Source: Acinetobacter sp. ANC 4204
GTDB taxonomy: Bacteria > Pseudomonadota > Gammaproteobacteria > Pseudomonadales > Moraxellaceae
Reading direction: 5' to 3'
NCBI RefSeq assembly: GCF_002135205.1
Contig: NZ_NEFZ01000002.1
Location: forward strand, 620,001-684,000
Length of the DNA: 64,000 bases
Below the pieces are notes generated by a model. It saw only the letters and a list, made by a program, of their open reading frames with translations. It was not told where the DNA came from and searched no databases. Within the stretch, counting starts at the first letter, position 1. The number at the start of each line of letters is the position of its first letter. The translations under genes were made by a program, and so were the position numbers. Shown piece after piece: positions 47,507 through 55,449 of this stretch.

Positions 47507-47722
47507 TTAACCCCTTAAATGCTTCTGCTTTGCTTCAAAATTGGTTTGACATTGAATGCAACGTGTCACACCACCAAGCGCACGACGTTGTGCTGGAATT
47601 TCACCTCCACAGTCTTCACATTCATGGTTGCTGTGTGCTGTAAATTGCGCTCGTGCATTAATCCTGTCTTGTAAATTCATGGCTTGAAATTCTTCTGCCA
47701 TATCGACTAAATCCACCATCAC
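47507..47722 (-). CDS. TraR/DksA-type C4 zinc-finger protein of the phage
   Basis: The 71-residue protein has CEDCGGEIPAQRRAL and CIQC, the four-cysteine zinc finger (residues about 35-60) of the TraR/DksA family. It lacks the long N-terminal coiled coil of DksA, like short phage and plasmid versions that bind RNA polymerase through the secondary channel. It may adjust host transcription during infection. Its start overlaps the stop of the preceding gene. Confidence 0.88.
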   Translation of the reverse strand: MMVDLVDMAEEFQAMNLQDRINARAQFTAHSNHECEDCGGEIPAQRRALGGVTRCIQCQTNFEAKQKHLRG

Positions 47723-47916
47723 TTCTTCCTTTTCTTAGGCTTGACTGGTGCTGTGATTTCGTAATAAAAACAGCCAAGAACTAAAATAAAAAACCAAAAA
47801 ACAGCACTGTTAAAATCTTTAGGAACCAACTTGCCCAGCAGTGAAATCTCAATAAGCAAAATCACGTAGCCCACTGCTCGGAACTTATTCACATTGCCGA
47901 AAATGCCTGTCCACAT
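47719..47916 (-). CDS. Small phage membrane protein
   Basis: With the ATG at 47916 (GGAG eight bases upstream) the product has 65 residues, two membrane helices (AVGYVILLIEISLLGKLV and AVFWFFILVLGCFYY) and a very basic end (KPKKRKK). No family. It overlaps the DksA-like gene by 4 bp. A reading from 47952 is rejected because it would run through the small frame upstream. Confidence 0.6.
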   Translation of the reverse strand: MWTGIFGNVNKFRAVGYVILLIEISLLGKLVPKDFNSAVFWFFILVLGCFYYEITAPVKPKKRKK

Positions 47917-47918
47917 GC

Positions 47919-48005
47919 CTAGTACTCCAGCACTGCAATAAATGCAGTGCACACCAGTAAGATAGGAATGCTGATTAACATTGCGGATTTGAGATTGAAA
48001 GGCAT
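47919..48005 (-). CDS. Possible 28-residue phage membrane peptide
   Basis: The frame MPFNLKSAMLISIPILLVCT(AFIAVLEY) starts 3 bp after the MuB-like gene's stop and ends 2 bp before the next start. It is one membrane helix. Position in a closely packed operon supports translation; no ribosome-binding site beyond the end of the upstream gene is obvious. Confidence 0.45.
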   Translation of the reverse strand: MPFNLKSAMLISIPILLVCTAFIAVLEY

Positions 48006-48008
48006 GGG

Positions 48009-49187
48009 TTAGACCTCCATCACCAAATCAGCATCGACTACATCTGCACCCAACTCCGCTGCGGCATTCAGTGCACCTGTTAAAAGGTTGGCAACAGCCA
48101 GCGGGTATAAAAGGCTTTCACTTTGCTTATTGCGCCCAACATTGCGGGTTAATTTTTCGCAAATCGCGTTTAAGCCAGATGGGTCAATAAATTCAGATAA
48201 CTCACGATCTGCTGATTTGCATTTGTGCTGGAGGTAGTCAACCAAAGTGGTCTGAGTAAATGGATTCAGTGTGACAATTTCACAGCGCTGCACCACTTCA
48301 CGGACTTCAGGATTATTTTCAGCAAGCTTATTTTTAAGCTCATCTTGTCCAATTAAGATGATGCTGAGTAATGGGGTAAAACCATTTTCCAATTCAATAA
48401 AACGCTTGAGGTGCTTTAGGGTTGGAATGGGTAAGCTGTGCGCTTCCTCAAGAATGAGGAGGTGGTGATTTCCCGCCTTGCTTGATTCCTTGAGCAAGGT
48501 ATGGATTTGACGGAAACGTGCCTCTGGAGAGCGTTTAGCGTTCGCACTAGGCGCAAGCGCGGACAAGATAGATTCAGCAATGTGTAGCGCTTTTAAGGTT
48601 TTACCTTTGGTGTCATTGTCTTCCATGCCTTGAGGGTATGGTTCAATCACAATCGTTGGGATGCGCTCACGTTCAATGCGGTCATTTAACTCACGACGTA
48701 ACGTGGTTTTACCTGCGCCAGACTGACCGATAACCGCAATAAAACTGCTGTTGCCTTTAGCGGCTTGGAACATTGATTCGCGTACATAATCAATGTCACT
48801 GTTACGGAACATTTCAGTACTTTTACGAATGTTTTCAGCAAAAATGTTTTTAAATAATTTAAACTGCTTTTTAGCTGGTTCTGACAAAGTTTGTTTTCTG
48901 AGCAACATAAGTTGTTCTTCCTCCAGTGATGCTGCTTCACCCTTAATCGTTGTTTCGACGCTTGGATTAAGTGGTGAGGTAGCGGTTAATGCTTGATTGG
49001 TTAAAGTAAGTTCAACACCCGATAAAGTTAGGGTTTCGATCAGTTTTTGCTTTACTGCTTCAGGGTTACGCTTCGGCCATACACCATGTTTCACAATCGC
49101 ATTCATTGCAGGTGGACTAATGCTTAAACTCTTCGCAAGCCAAGCCTGTGTAATTTTGTTTTCGTCAAGCAATTGCTGAAGCGTCAT
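48009..49187 (-). CDS. MuB-like AAA+ ATPase, DNA transposition protein
   Basis: The 392-residue protein has an N-terminal helix-turn-helix (DENKITQAWLAKSLSISPPA), an AAA+ core with Walker A FIAVIGQSGAGKTTL near residue 143 and Walker B LLILEEAHSL near 243, and a MuB-type C-terminal domain. MuB loads on target DNA, activates the transposase and gives target immunity. It starts 2 bp after the transposase gene; the pair is the transposition module of the phage. Confidence 0.9.
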   Translation of the reverse strand: MTLQQLLDENKITQAWLAKSLSISPPAMNAIVKHGVWPKRNPEAVKQKLIETLTLSGVELTLTNQALTATSPLNPSVETTIKGEAASLEEEQLMLLRKQTLSEPAKKQFKLFKNIFAENIRKSTEMFRNSDIDYVRESMFQAAKGNSSFIAVIGQSGAGKTTLRRELNDRIERERIPTIVIEPYPQGMEDNDTKGKTLKALHIAESILSALAPSANAKRSPEARFRQIHTLLKESSKAGNHHLLILEEAHSLPIPTLKHLKRFIELENGFTPLLSIILIGQDELKNKLAENNPEVREVVQRCEIVTLNPFTQTTLVDYLQHKCKSADRELSEFIDPSGLNAICEKLTRNVGRNKQSESLLYPLAVANLLTGALNAAAELGADVVDADLVMEV

Positions 49188-49189
49188 AT

Positions 49190-50935
49190 TTATTCTCCAA
49201 CGACTTTTAATTTAGGTTTATTGCGACCACCCTGGATGCGATCCACCCAGTGCGGAATATCTTCCTGCGGCACATTGCCGTCTGAATATTCTTTTTTCAG
49301 CATGCCCATGTGCTCAGCTGTCCATGCATCTCCAACCAAACCTTTGATCTGTTTTGCGGCCTGAATGTAGTTAAGCGGTGGCAGATGATTTTTCTGTTTC
49401 TGAATATCCATTTGCTGACCTGCACGTGGTAAATACTCTGGTACATCGTGCTTAGTAATGTGTGCAGTCACATCAATCTGGCCTTGATATGCTGGTGTGC
49501 GTTTCTTCAGTGCCTTATCAACTTCAGCTTGGGTATTGGCGTTGAATGCCTGTTTCATGATGCGATTGCGTGATTCATCAATTTTGCTGTTCGGCATAGA
49601 TTGAATTTCTTGACCAATCACAGGTGCATCATGAAGCTGCCCAAATATGTCCAATTGATCAGGTACGCAGGTGTAAATCACTTGCTCACCGTGCTCATTG
49701 GTGGTTAGTACATCAATGTCGGGTGCGCGGTATGGATTGACCACAACATCAACTTTTGCACCCACAAAAATGTCTGGGATGTGCTTCACGCTGTAGAATT
49801 TTTCGTCATAACCTTTCACTGTATGTTGCACAGTCAAGTCGCCTTTTACGGTGCGTGTGATTGGTGTGGTGGTGACTAATTCACGACACAATTCAATTGA
49901 GGGTGCAATGCGCAATTGCTCTGGACGGATCATGTTCCAAACCTGATTACGAGTACGCTTGGTGCGACTGTGAGTCTTGGTTTCGTTGAACATAATGCGC
50001 CATTCATTTGCAAAGGCATTTAGCTCTTCAATGCTGTCTACCGATCTGAAGCTCAGTAACGATTCAAAATTGGTTTCAATCAAATTGTTGGCTTGTTCAA
50101 CAGAGCCTTTAGCACGGCTGTTGTTTGTCGCATGTGCAATAAACTCAACATCCAAACGAGTCATTAAGTTCTTAAACATACCGCTGGTGTTTGCTGTGCC
50201 TTTATCAACGTAAAGAATGAATGGCACACCGTGCATCGGCTCTTTCAGACTGCGTTTTTGGATACAGCTAAAAAAGAAGTTGGTCAGGTTTTCCACATTC
50301 TCTGAGCGCCAAAAGTATTCGTGATAAATACTTCCAGAGGTGTGATCGGTTAGTACGTAGCGAATCACACGGTCTTTCTCAATCTTCTTGAGGTTTGCAG
50401 GTTTGTTCTTATAGAACTCACGCTCATCCATGACATGCAAGCCAGCTTTGTGGTTCAGGTAAAACACCACACATACAGAAGCGTCAATTTGCCAAACGTG
50501 GTTGGGGTGTAATGAGCGCTGACGTGTATGTGCTGTCGGCATAGCCAATTGTGCTGGGTGGCACATGTTTTGTTTCATGATGCGGCTGATGGTTGCAGCT
50601 GATACACCAGGTGCTTTACCACTGTCTTGGGCAACTTCTAATGCCAACTTAATGGACATACGTTTTTTCCCAGTCTTACTGGCTGCATTGATCACCATGC
50701 CGCCCACAAGTTCAGCAGCTTCAATACTGACAATGGTGTTGCCTTTGTCTGAACGAGTCTTACGACCAGACGTGAAACCGACTTTTGCAAGGCGACGATA
50801 CAATTCAGCATTGCTAACGGTGAGGTATTCACAAGCACGCTTAATAATTGGCCCGCGCTTACCGTGACCTGCTTCGGTAAGCTCTGCGGCAATTTGGCGC
50901 AAATAGTCGATTTCGGCTAAGTTCGGGTTAGTCAT
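49190..50935 (-). CDS. Phage transposase, DDE/rve integrase fold
   Basis: The 581-residue protein has an N-terminal helix-turn-helix region, then an rve catalytic domain whose acidic triad I place at Asp151 (HVWQIDASVC), Asp244 (ILYVDKGTANT) and Glu280 (AKGSVEQANN); the 36-residue spacing of the last two is typical of DDE enzymes. A beta-barrel Mu-type C-terminal domain follows (TVQHTVKGYDEKFYSVKHI). It cuts and joins phage ends into target DNA during both integration and replicative transposition. It is adjacent to the MuB-like gene, as in Mu and B3. Confidence 0.93.
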   Translation of the reverse strand: MTNPNLAEIDYLRQIAAELTEAGHGKRGPIIKRACEYLTVSNAELYRRLAKVGFTSGRKTRSDKGNTIVSIEAAELVGGMVINAASKTGKKRMSIKLALEVAQDSGKAPGVSAATISRIMKQNMCHPAQLAMPTAHTRQRSLHPNHVWQIDASVCVVFYLNHKAGLHVMDEREFYKNKPANLKKIEKDRVIRYVLTDHTSGSIYHEYFWRSENVENLTNFFFSCIQKRSLKEPMHGVPFILYVDKGTANTSGMFKNLMTRLDVEFIAHATNNSRAKGSVEQANNLIETNFESLLSFRSVDSIEELNAFANEWRIMFNETKTHSRTKRTRNQVWNMIRPEQLRIAPSIELCRELVTTTPITRTVKGDLTVQHTVKGYDEKFYSVKHIPDIFVGAKVDVVVNPYRAPDIDVLTTNEHGEQVIYTCVPDQLDIFGQLHDAPVIGQEIQSMPNSKIDESRNRIMKQAFNANTQAEVDKALKKRTPAYQGQIDVTAHITKHDVPEYLPRAGQQMDIQKQKNHLPPLNYIQAAKQIKGLVGDAWTAEHMGMLKKEYSDGNVPQEDIPHWVDRIQGGRNKPKLKVVGE

Positions 50936-50937
50936 TA

Positions 50938-51855
50938 TTATTGTCCTGATGTGTCGATATCAGCTGTCTCTGGGAACATCCAGCTTGGGTTTAAAATCTC
51001 TTCAAAGCTGACCTGAGTACCAAGGCGTTGCACGTACTGCGCATAGCGTTGGCAAACGGCCACAATAGACTCATCAACACATTCAAAAAGTTGCGGTAAA
51101 TCTTTGCTTTCAGCGATATCCATCACACCACCAAGTGCATTGATGTAACGGTTAAAAGCCGTAAGAAAAAGGATTGATTCTGTACCCAAGGTTTCCAGTG
51201 CTGCTTTTTCCAGTTCTTGTGGTTCAGACTCAGCACGACGTTGAATTTCTGCTGGACTTTTCAGCTTTGTGACCTCTGTGTCCAACTGATTCACTTTTTC
51301 ATCTTTCTTTTGAAGAATGGTTTCTAGTGCTTCTTTGTCAGCTTTTAGCTCTTTGTTTTCAGTCTCAATCGCATCTTTCTGCTTGCGGTGCTTTGCTGAC
51401 ATTTCTTCGATAAGATCAATCAGGCTTTCGCGGTCTTCAGCTTTAACAGCTTCGCCCTCAATAATGACTTCACGATCAGCGTCATCTAGTTTGCGAAGTT
51501 TGCGCAGGTCACGGTAGCCAAGGCCCATACGTTGACTGGTTTCAAGAAAGTCTTCGCCAAAAGCTGAAAGGTTTTGGATGTCTTGGTTAATTTTTTCGTA
51601 GCTATACCCAATCGCACCGCAAAAATCTTGAAAAGTGGAACAGGTTACATATTTTCCATTGTGGTCTATTAGCTTTAAACCCTTGTATTTCTTAGATTCT
51701 TTGATTTCTGCAATAAGCTTAATTTCTGTAACGGTACTAACTTTTTTGAAAAATCCCGTTGCTTTTAGTGCACCAACTTGTTCTGACAGTTGAATTTGTT
51801 CTTCTGCAACAGACTGCTGGATTTGCACAAGTTGGTTTTGATCTAATTCAGACAT
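50938..51855 (-). CDS. Phage coiled-coil protein, early operon
   Basis: The 305-residue protein starts at the ATG at 51855 (GAGGG upstream). It has a DNA-binding-like part (DFCGAIGYSYEKINQDIQNL, then RMGLGYRDLRKLRKL), a long acidic coiled coil (residues about 150-225) and a helical C-terminus. Similar genes precede transposases in B3-like phages, but the function is unknown. It lies 2 bp from the transposase start, and so is cotranscribed. Confidence 0.7.
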   Translation of the reverse strand: MSELDQNQLVQIQQSVAEEQIQLSEQVGALKATGFFKKVSTVTEIKLIAEIKESKKYKGLKLIDHNGKYVTCSTFQDFCGAIGYSYEKINQDIQNLSAFGEDFLETSQRMGLGYRDLRKLRKLDDADREVIIEGEAVKAEDRESLIDLIEEMSAKHRKQKDAIETENKELKADKEALETILQKKDEKVNQLDTEVTKLKSPAEIQRRAESEPQELEKAALETLGTESILFLTAFNRYINALGGVMDIAESKDLPQLFECVDESIVAVCQRYAQYVQRLGTQVSFEEILNPSWMFPETADIDTSGQ

Positions 51856-51857
51856 GA

Positions 51858-52172
51858 TCAACCCTCTGATTTAATTTGATGAACACGAGCACCTACACGT
51901 TGTATGTGTTCTGAAATTTGAGACTGAGCACGATTAATCTCATCTGAGTGTGCATGAGCAATTGCAACCAGTTCGCGCCCAAGTGCGTAGTTACCATCAT
52001 CCAGTTGAGATGCAAGACCTTCCTGAATGAGGGTTTGCAATGCACGGTGCACTTGGCTCGCACTTTCATTAAGCTCTTTTGCAAGCTCAGAAAGGGTTAT
52101 GCCTTTGAGACTTCTGCCTTTGAGTGCTTTAAGCACTTTTAAAATCTTGCCGCCTGATTTGACTGTGCTCAC
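51858..52172 (-). CDS. Winged-helix protein, IclR-like N-terminal domain
   Basis: The 104-residue protein is a helix-turn-helix of IclR type (GITLSELAKELNESASQVHR, then ALQTLIQEGLASQLDDGNYA with the wing) plus a short helix. It begins with GTG, which overlaps the TGA of the small upstream gene. It may regulate early phage transcription; no operator is assigned. Confidence 0.78.
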   Translation of the reverse strand: MSTVKSGGKILKVLKALKGRSLKGITLSELAKELNESASQVHRALQTLIQEGLASQLDDGNYALGRELVAIAHAHSDEINRAQSQISEHIQRVGARVHQIKSEG

Positions 52173-52306
52173 TTACGCACCTCTTTACCTGTGTAGGTTG
52201 AAAGTTCTTTACGAAGAATCTCGTTGTCGTTTTCTGCTAAGTACCAACCTGAATAACCAAAAATGGTTAGAAACATCAAAATCACAGCAAATAAATCGTT
52301 TTTCAT
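52169..52306 (-). CDS. Small phage membrane protein (45 residues)
   Basis: The frame starts at the ATG at 52306, with GGAG eight bases upstream, and encodes MKNDLFAVILMFLTIFGYSG (a membrane helix), then a charged tail ending GKEVRK. Its TGA overlaps the GTG start of the winged-helix gene. Ribosome-binding site and overlap together make it a likely real gene. Confidence 0.65.
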   Translation of the reverse strand: MKNDLFAVILMFLTIFGYSGWYLAENDNEILRKELSTYTGKEVRK

Positions 52307-52347
52307 TGTGCTTGCTCCATGTGCAAATATGTGCAAATATGTGCAAA

Positions 52348-52557
52348 TTATTGAACAGATGGTGTATCTGTAGGATTGGCTTTTAGACCTAGCAAAACAG
52401 CAATTTTATGACCTTTGCCTCTTTTGCATTTCGCTTGCCCATTCAATACTTTATATACCTCTTGAGGCTCAAAACCGTTGTTAGCAGCCCATTCTGCAAA
52501 GGTTTTACCCTCAGAATCGAATTTCTTTCTTAGTTCATTGGGAGTTGTAACAGCCAT
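52348..52557 (-). CDS. BcepMu gp16-family phage protein, Cro/Ner-like
   Basis: The 69-residue basic protein MAVTTPNELRKKFDSEGKTF... has the helix-turn-helix AEWAANNGFEPQEVYKVLNG and the closing GKGHKIAVLLGLK of the BcepMu gp16 family. It is the first gene of the leftward early operon, opposite the repressor, the place of ner or cro in related phages, so a role in shutting down early or repressor transcription is inferred. The ATG at 52557 has GAGG upstream; a TTG upstream is rejected. Confidence 0.82.
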   Translation of the reverse strand: MAVTTPNELRKKFDSEGKTFAEWAANNGFEPQEVYKVLNGQAKCKRGKGHKIAVLLGLKANPTDTPSVQ

Positions 52558-52576
52558 TTTTAGCAACCTCTTTGTG

Positions 52577-52657
52577 CGAATTAATTCGATTTAAGTTGAA
52601 TGTTATAATTGCTCAATATATTGAGCATGTCAATGTCTAATGATCAATATATTGATC
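52577..52657. promoter_or_regulatory. Divergent control region with two matched operators
   Basis: Two perfect 16-bp palindromes, GCTCAATATATTGAGC (52611-52626) and GATCAATATATTGATC (52642-52657), share a 12-base core and are spaced 31 bp centre to centre, about three helical turns. A third palindrome CGAATTAATTCG lies at 52577-52588. TTGACA on the minus strand (52628-52633) and TATAAT on the plus strand (52604-52609) flank the first palindrome, so repressor bound there should block the leftward early promoter. The pair fits a repressor dimer site. Confidence 0.75.
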
Positions 52658-52682
52658 TTTTTGTTTGTTTTTGGAGTTTATT

Positions 52683-53327
52683 TTGAGCAATTTTACAGAG
52701 CGATTACGTTTTGAGATTGATCGTGTTGGAGTTAGTGAACTAGCTCGCAAAACAGGATTTGCTAGAAATTCACTCTATAACTGGAGTGATAAAGGAAATA
52801 TCCCTTTGGACAAGTTGTTTGTACTTGCTCAATTTGGTGTTGATATCAACTTTGTACTTCATGATGAACAAGGTGATCAAAATAATGAGCAATTCAAGAA
52901 TGATGAATTTGGTCTAATCCAAGTTCGAGAAGATGTGATGGTTTCAGCTGGTGATGGTGCTGTTGCTTGTAATGAAGAAAAACCCAAGTATTGTTTAGCT
53001 TTTCGCAAAGATTGGCTGAAAAGCCGAGGCTTAAAAGAAAATGATTTGTACGTTGTATTTGCCCGTGGTGACTCAATGGAACCAACAATTTCTGACGGGG
53101 ATTCTTTACTTGTAAATACGGCAGAAAAAGAACCACAAGATGGGCATATATATGTGATCCGAAGTTGTGATCTGTTGTGGGTTAAAAGAATTCAACGATT
53201 GTTAGATGGTTCATTATTATTAATTTCAGATAATAAAATTTATCCACCAATGCCTCTTAAATTAAATGAAGCAAGTGATATTGAAATTATTGGTAAAGTA
53301 GTAAATTCAAGTAAAAATTTTTATTGA
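52683..53327 (+). CDS. CI-like phage repressor with S24 peptidase domain
   Basis: With a TTG start at 52683 (GGAG six bases upstream) the protein has 214 residues. The N-terminal helix-turn-helix is VSELARKTGFARNSLYNWSD; the C-terminal LexA/CI-type domain has FARGDSMEPTISDGDSLL with the catalytic serine and VIRSCDLLWVKRIQ with the catalytic lysine. It should hold the prophage silent and be cleaved after RecA activation, so induction by DNA damage is expected. It faces the gp16-type gene across the two-operator region. The lipoprotein gene follows. Confidence 0.9.
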   Translation: MSNFTERLRFEIDRVGVSELARKTGFARNSLYNWSDKGNIPLDKLFVLAQFGVDINFVLHDEQGDQNNEQFKNDEFGLIQVREDVMVSAGDGAVACNEEKPKYCLAFRKDWLKSRGLKENDLYVVFARGDSMEPTISDGDSLLVNTAEKEPQDGHIYVIRSCDLLWVKRIQRLLDGSLLLISDNKIYPPMPLKLNEASDIEIIGKVVNSSKNFY

Positions 53328-53341
53328 TTATTGGTGGGATA

Positions 53342-53860
53342 ATGAAATATTTAATATTAGGATTAGGGGTGTTGGTATTAGCTGGTTGCTCTAAAAACTC
53401 TTCTGAAGCAGAACCACAAGCTTCAGTACAAGAAGTAGCTGTTTCTTCTAATACTAAGAGCTTGACGCCAGCAGAAGCTAAGAGCTTTGCTACAGACCTA
53501 CTTAAAAAAATTAACGATGACGAGAAGTTTGTATTAGATGCTTATGCTCTTAAAGAGCAATCAACATTAGAAAAATATTTTTATGATGTACAGGCTTATA
53601 TGAAGCCCAACCCAGAGGATTTTTCAGATTCTTATTGGCTGGATTCTAAGGCATTAGCACCTTATACAAAATGTGATACAGCATTAATAGATTTACAGTT
53701 ATATGCAAGTGCTTTGTCCAAGCAACTCAAGGATGATAATGCGACAATGCGTAAGATAGTTAGACAGGAAGAAGAAGATTATAAGAAATCTAAATCTAAA
53801 TGTGAGGAGCGAGTCAATTTAACTTATGAGCAAGCATTAGCAGCTGATGAGGATGAATAA
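53342..53860 (+). CDS. Prophage lipoprotein gene behind the repressor
   Basis: The 172-residue protein has a lipoprotein signal MKYLILGLGVLVLAGCSKNS with the lipobox LAGC, then a Ser/Ala/Glu-rich linker and a helical domain with paired cysteines (KCDTALIDL and SKCEERVNL). GGTGGG precedes the ATG at 53342. It lies 14 bp after the repressor stop, so it is probably made in the lysogen. Such morons often block superinfection or change the cell surface. No family recognised; a role in exclusion is inferred from place. Confidence 0.65.
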   Translation: MKYLILGLGVLVLAGCSKNSSEAEPQASVQEVAVSSNTKSLTPAEAKSFATDLLKKINDDEKFVLDAYALKEQSTLEKYFYDVQAYMKPNPEDFSDSYWLDSKALAPYTKCDTALIDLQLYASALSKQLKDDNATMRKIVRQEEEDYKKSKSKCEERVNLTYEQALAADEDE

Positions 53861-53886
53861 ATAATCGGAAGCCTTTCCGTCTGATA
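53861..53886 (+). promoter_or_regulatory. Late-block motif, copy 1 (before lysis genes)
   Basis: ATAATCGGAAGCCTTTCCGT followed by CTGATA. The inner CGGAA/TTCCG can pair. TATAAC directly after it may be a -10 box. It lies 52 bp ahead of the endolysin ATG. Confidence 0.6.
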
Positions 53887-53912
53887 TAACAAGAATATAA
53901 ATAGCAGTATGA

Positions 53913-53937
53913 CCTCATCATTTGATGAGGTTTTTTT
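53913..53937 (+). terminator. Terminator overlapping the endolysin ribosome-binding site
   Basis: CCTCATC (53913-53919) pairs with GATGAGG (53924-53930), followed by seven T and then the ATG at 53938. The only possible Shine-Dalgarno, GAGG, is inside the stem. Confidence 0.7.
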
Positions 53938-54438
53938 ATGTCTATCACTTTTGACGAAGTGTTTGAGCGTTGTATGGGGCATGAAGGTGGTTATGTGAAT
54001 CACCCTGATGATCCAGGGGGTGAAACGATTTGGGGGATCACAATAGCAACAGCACGCGCCAATGGCTATACAGGTGCTATGCGTTATATGAAGCGTGATC
54101 AGGCCAAAGAAATTTACCGTAAAGCCTATTGGCAACGTGCTAAATGCACTCAATACAATTCTGCAATTGGCTATCAGATGTTTGATGCTGCCGTGAACCA
54201 TGGCATTGGAAATGCAATCCGTATTTTACAGCGTGCAGTTGGTGTTGCTGACGACGGACTGGTTGGGCAAATGACACTAGGAGCAATCAACGAAAAATCA
54301 CTCGATGATGTCTTAGTTTTATTCAATGCTGAGCGTCTTGAATTTTATGCAAAATTAAAAACTTTCCAGACATTTGGCCGTGGTTGGACTCGTCGAGTTG
54401 CCAGCAACTTACGTTATACAGCTGGAGATACACCATGA
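53938..54438 (+). CDS. Endolysin, glycoside hydrolase family 108 (N-acetylmuramidase)
   Basis: The 166-residue protein has the GH108 motif CMGHEGGYVNHPDDPGG with the catalytic glutamate (residue 16), GETIWGIT, and a C-terminal peptidoglycan-binding part (DGLVGQMTLGAIN). It hydrolyses the glycan strands of the cell wall at the end of infection. No signal peptide is present, so export needs a holin; the next gene, overlapping by 4 bp, encodes a holin-like domain. Confidence 0.93.
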   Translation: MSITFDEVFERCMGHEGGYVNHPDDPGGETIWGITIATARANGYTGAMRYMKRDQAKEIYRKAYWQRAKCTQYNSAIGYQMFDAAVNHGIGNAIRILQRAVGVADDGLVGQMTLGAINEKSLDDVLVLFNAERLEFYAKLKTFQTFGRGWTRRVASNLRYTAGDTP

Positions 54439-55169
54439 AGCCAGTAATTAAGAATAACCTTGTCCAGCTGGCGAAAGTCGAACGACATATTGCACGCTTC
54501 CAAAAGCTTTCTAAGATCCATGAGCGCACTCTCACTGAGCGTAACGACCAGTTAGATTACACGTGGAAAAATGGTTATGAAGCTGGTGCACGTGCGGCTA
54601 GTGAAGCTGTCAACCGACAAGCTATTGATAATAAGATTACCCTGACTGCTGATGCATCCGCATTAGTCAAATCATTGAATCAATCACAGCAAGAATTAGC
54701 TGAATTGATTGGCGTTGATACAGCGAGTGAATCTGAAAAAATCCAGCAACTACGCCTACAGCTCTCCACCCGTGAAAGTGAGCTGGATCAAAAAACACTA
54801 GAGCTTTCTGAAGCCAAGAAAAAACTATTGGATCAGGCAAAACGTCACCAACAGCGTGTAGATGAGCTTAAGGTTGAAATTGCACAAAAGCCTGAGCCGA
54901 TTTTTGCTGAGCTGGGTTCTTTTACAAATACTGGTTTTGTGGTGGGAAATTGGCGTAATAGCTGGAAGTGGATCAGTAACTGGTGCTTTGGCCTGATTGT
55001 TTTCTTCGCAACTACACCTATTCCTCCAGAGCTACTTATGGTGCTGCCTGAAGATATACGTACATATCTGATTGCATGGACGGCACTCTGTGGCCTTGTT
55101 GGGCGTTACATCAATCAGACTAAACCTGTATCGCTTCCACCAATTGGTATTGGGGATGCTGATGTTTGA
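54435..55169 (+). CDS. Coiled-coil protein with C-terminal holin-like domain
   Basis: The 244-residue protein has a basic N-terminus (KNNLVQLAKVERHIARFQKL), a long coiled coil (residues about 70-160) and a C-terminal part with WRNSWKWISNWCFGLIVFF and AWTALCGLVGRYINQ, a two-helix membrane domain like DUF7940-type holins. The ATG at 54435 overlaps the endolysin stop. The combination resembles a holin fused to a spanin-like coiled coil, as this region lacks a separate Rz gene. That reading is an inference. Confidence 0.65.
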   Translation: MKPVIKNNLVQLAKVERHIARFQKLSKIHERTLTERNDQLDYTWKNGYEAGARAASEAVNRQAIDNKITLTADASALVKSLNQSQQELAELIGVDTASESEKIQQLRLQLSTRESELDQKTLELSEAKKKLLDQAKRHQQRVDELKVEIAQKPEPIFAELGSFTNTGFVVGNWRNSWKWISNWCFGLIVFFATTPIPPELLMVLPEDIRTYLIAWTALCGLVGRYINQTKPVSLPPIGIGDADV

Positions 55170-55443
55170 AACCCTAAAATTTAACTTTTCAGAAGCCAAT
55201 TGGATCGTGACAACGATCCTTGGCATCTATATCTGGTTTATCAATAAACAAAGTGCTTCAGCAAAAGAAATGCTGGATTTACGCATGCGCGTAGTTGAAC
55301 TAGAAAATGCTGTCAAAGACATGCCATCCAAGGTGGATGTTGAAAACTTACGCGGGGAATTGAATTCACTGAATAAGCAAATGGACAGTGTGCAACATGG
55401 TGTACGTCGTATTGAACAATGGCTTATTGATAATAAAAAGTGA
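55162..55443 (+). CDS. DUF2730-family phage protein
   Basis: The 93-residue protein has an N-terminal membrane helix (WIVTTILGIYIWFINK) and a coiled-coil tail (MRVVELENAVKDMPSKVDVE...). This is the DUF2730 pattern found next to the gp26/gp27 genes of Mu-like phages. The ATG at 55162 has GGGG six bases upstream and overlaps the end of the upstream gene. Confidence 0.8.
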   Translation: MFETLKFNFSEANWIVTTILGIYIWFINKQSASAKEMLDLRMRVVELENAVKDMPSKVDVENLRGELNSLNKQMDSVQHGVRRIEQWLIDNKK

Positions 55444-55449
55444 GGAATC

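Noticed and set aside
49190..50935. Insertion-sequence transposase
   Set aside because: It is flanked by MuB-like and other phage early genes and has a Mu-type C-terminal domain, so it belongs to the phage.
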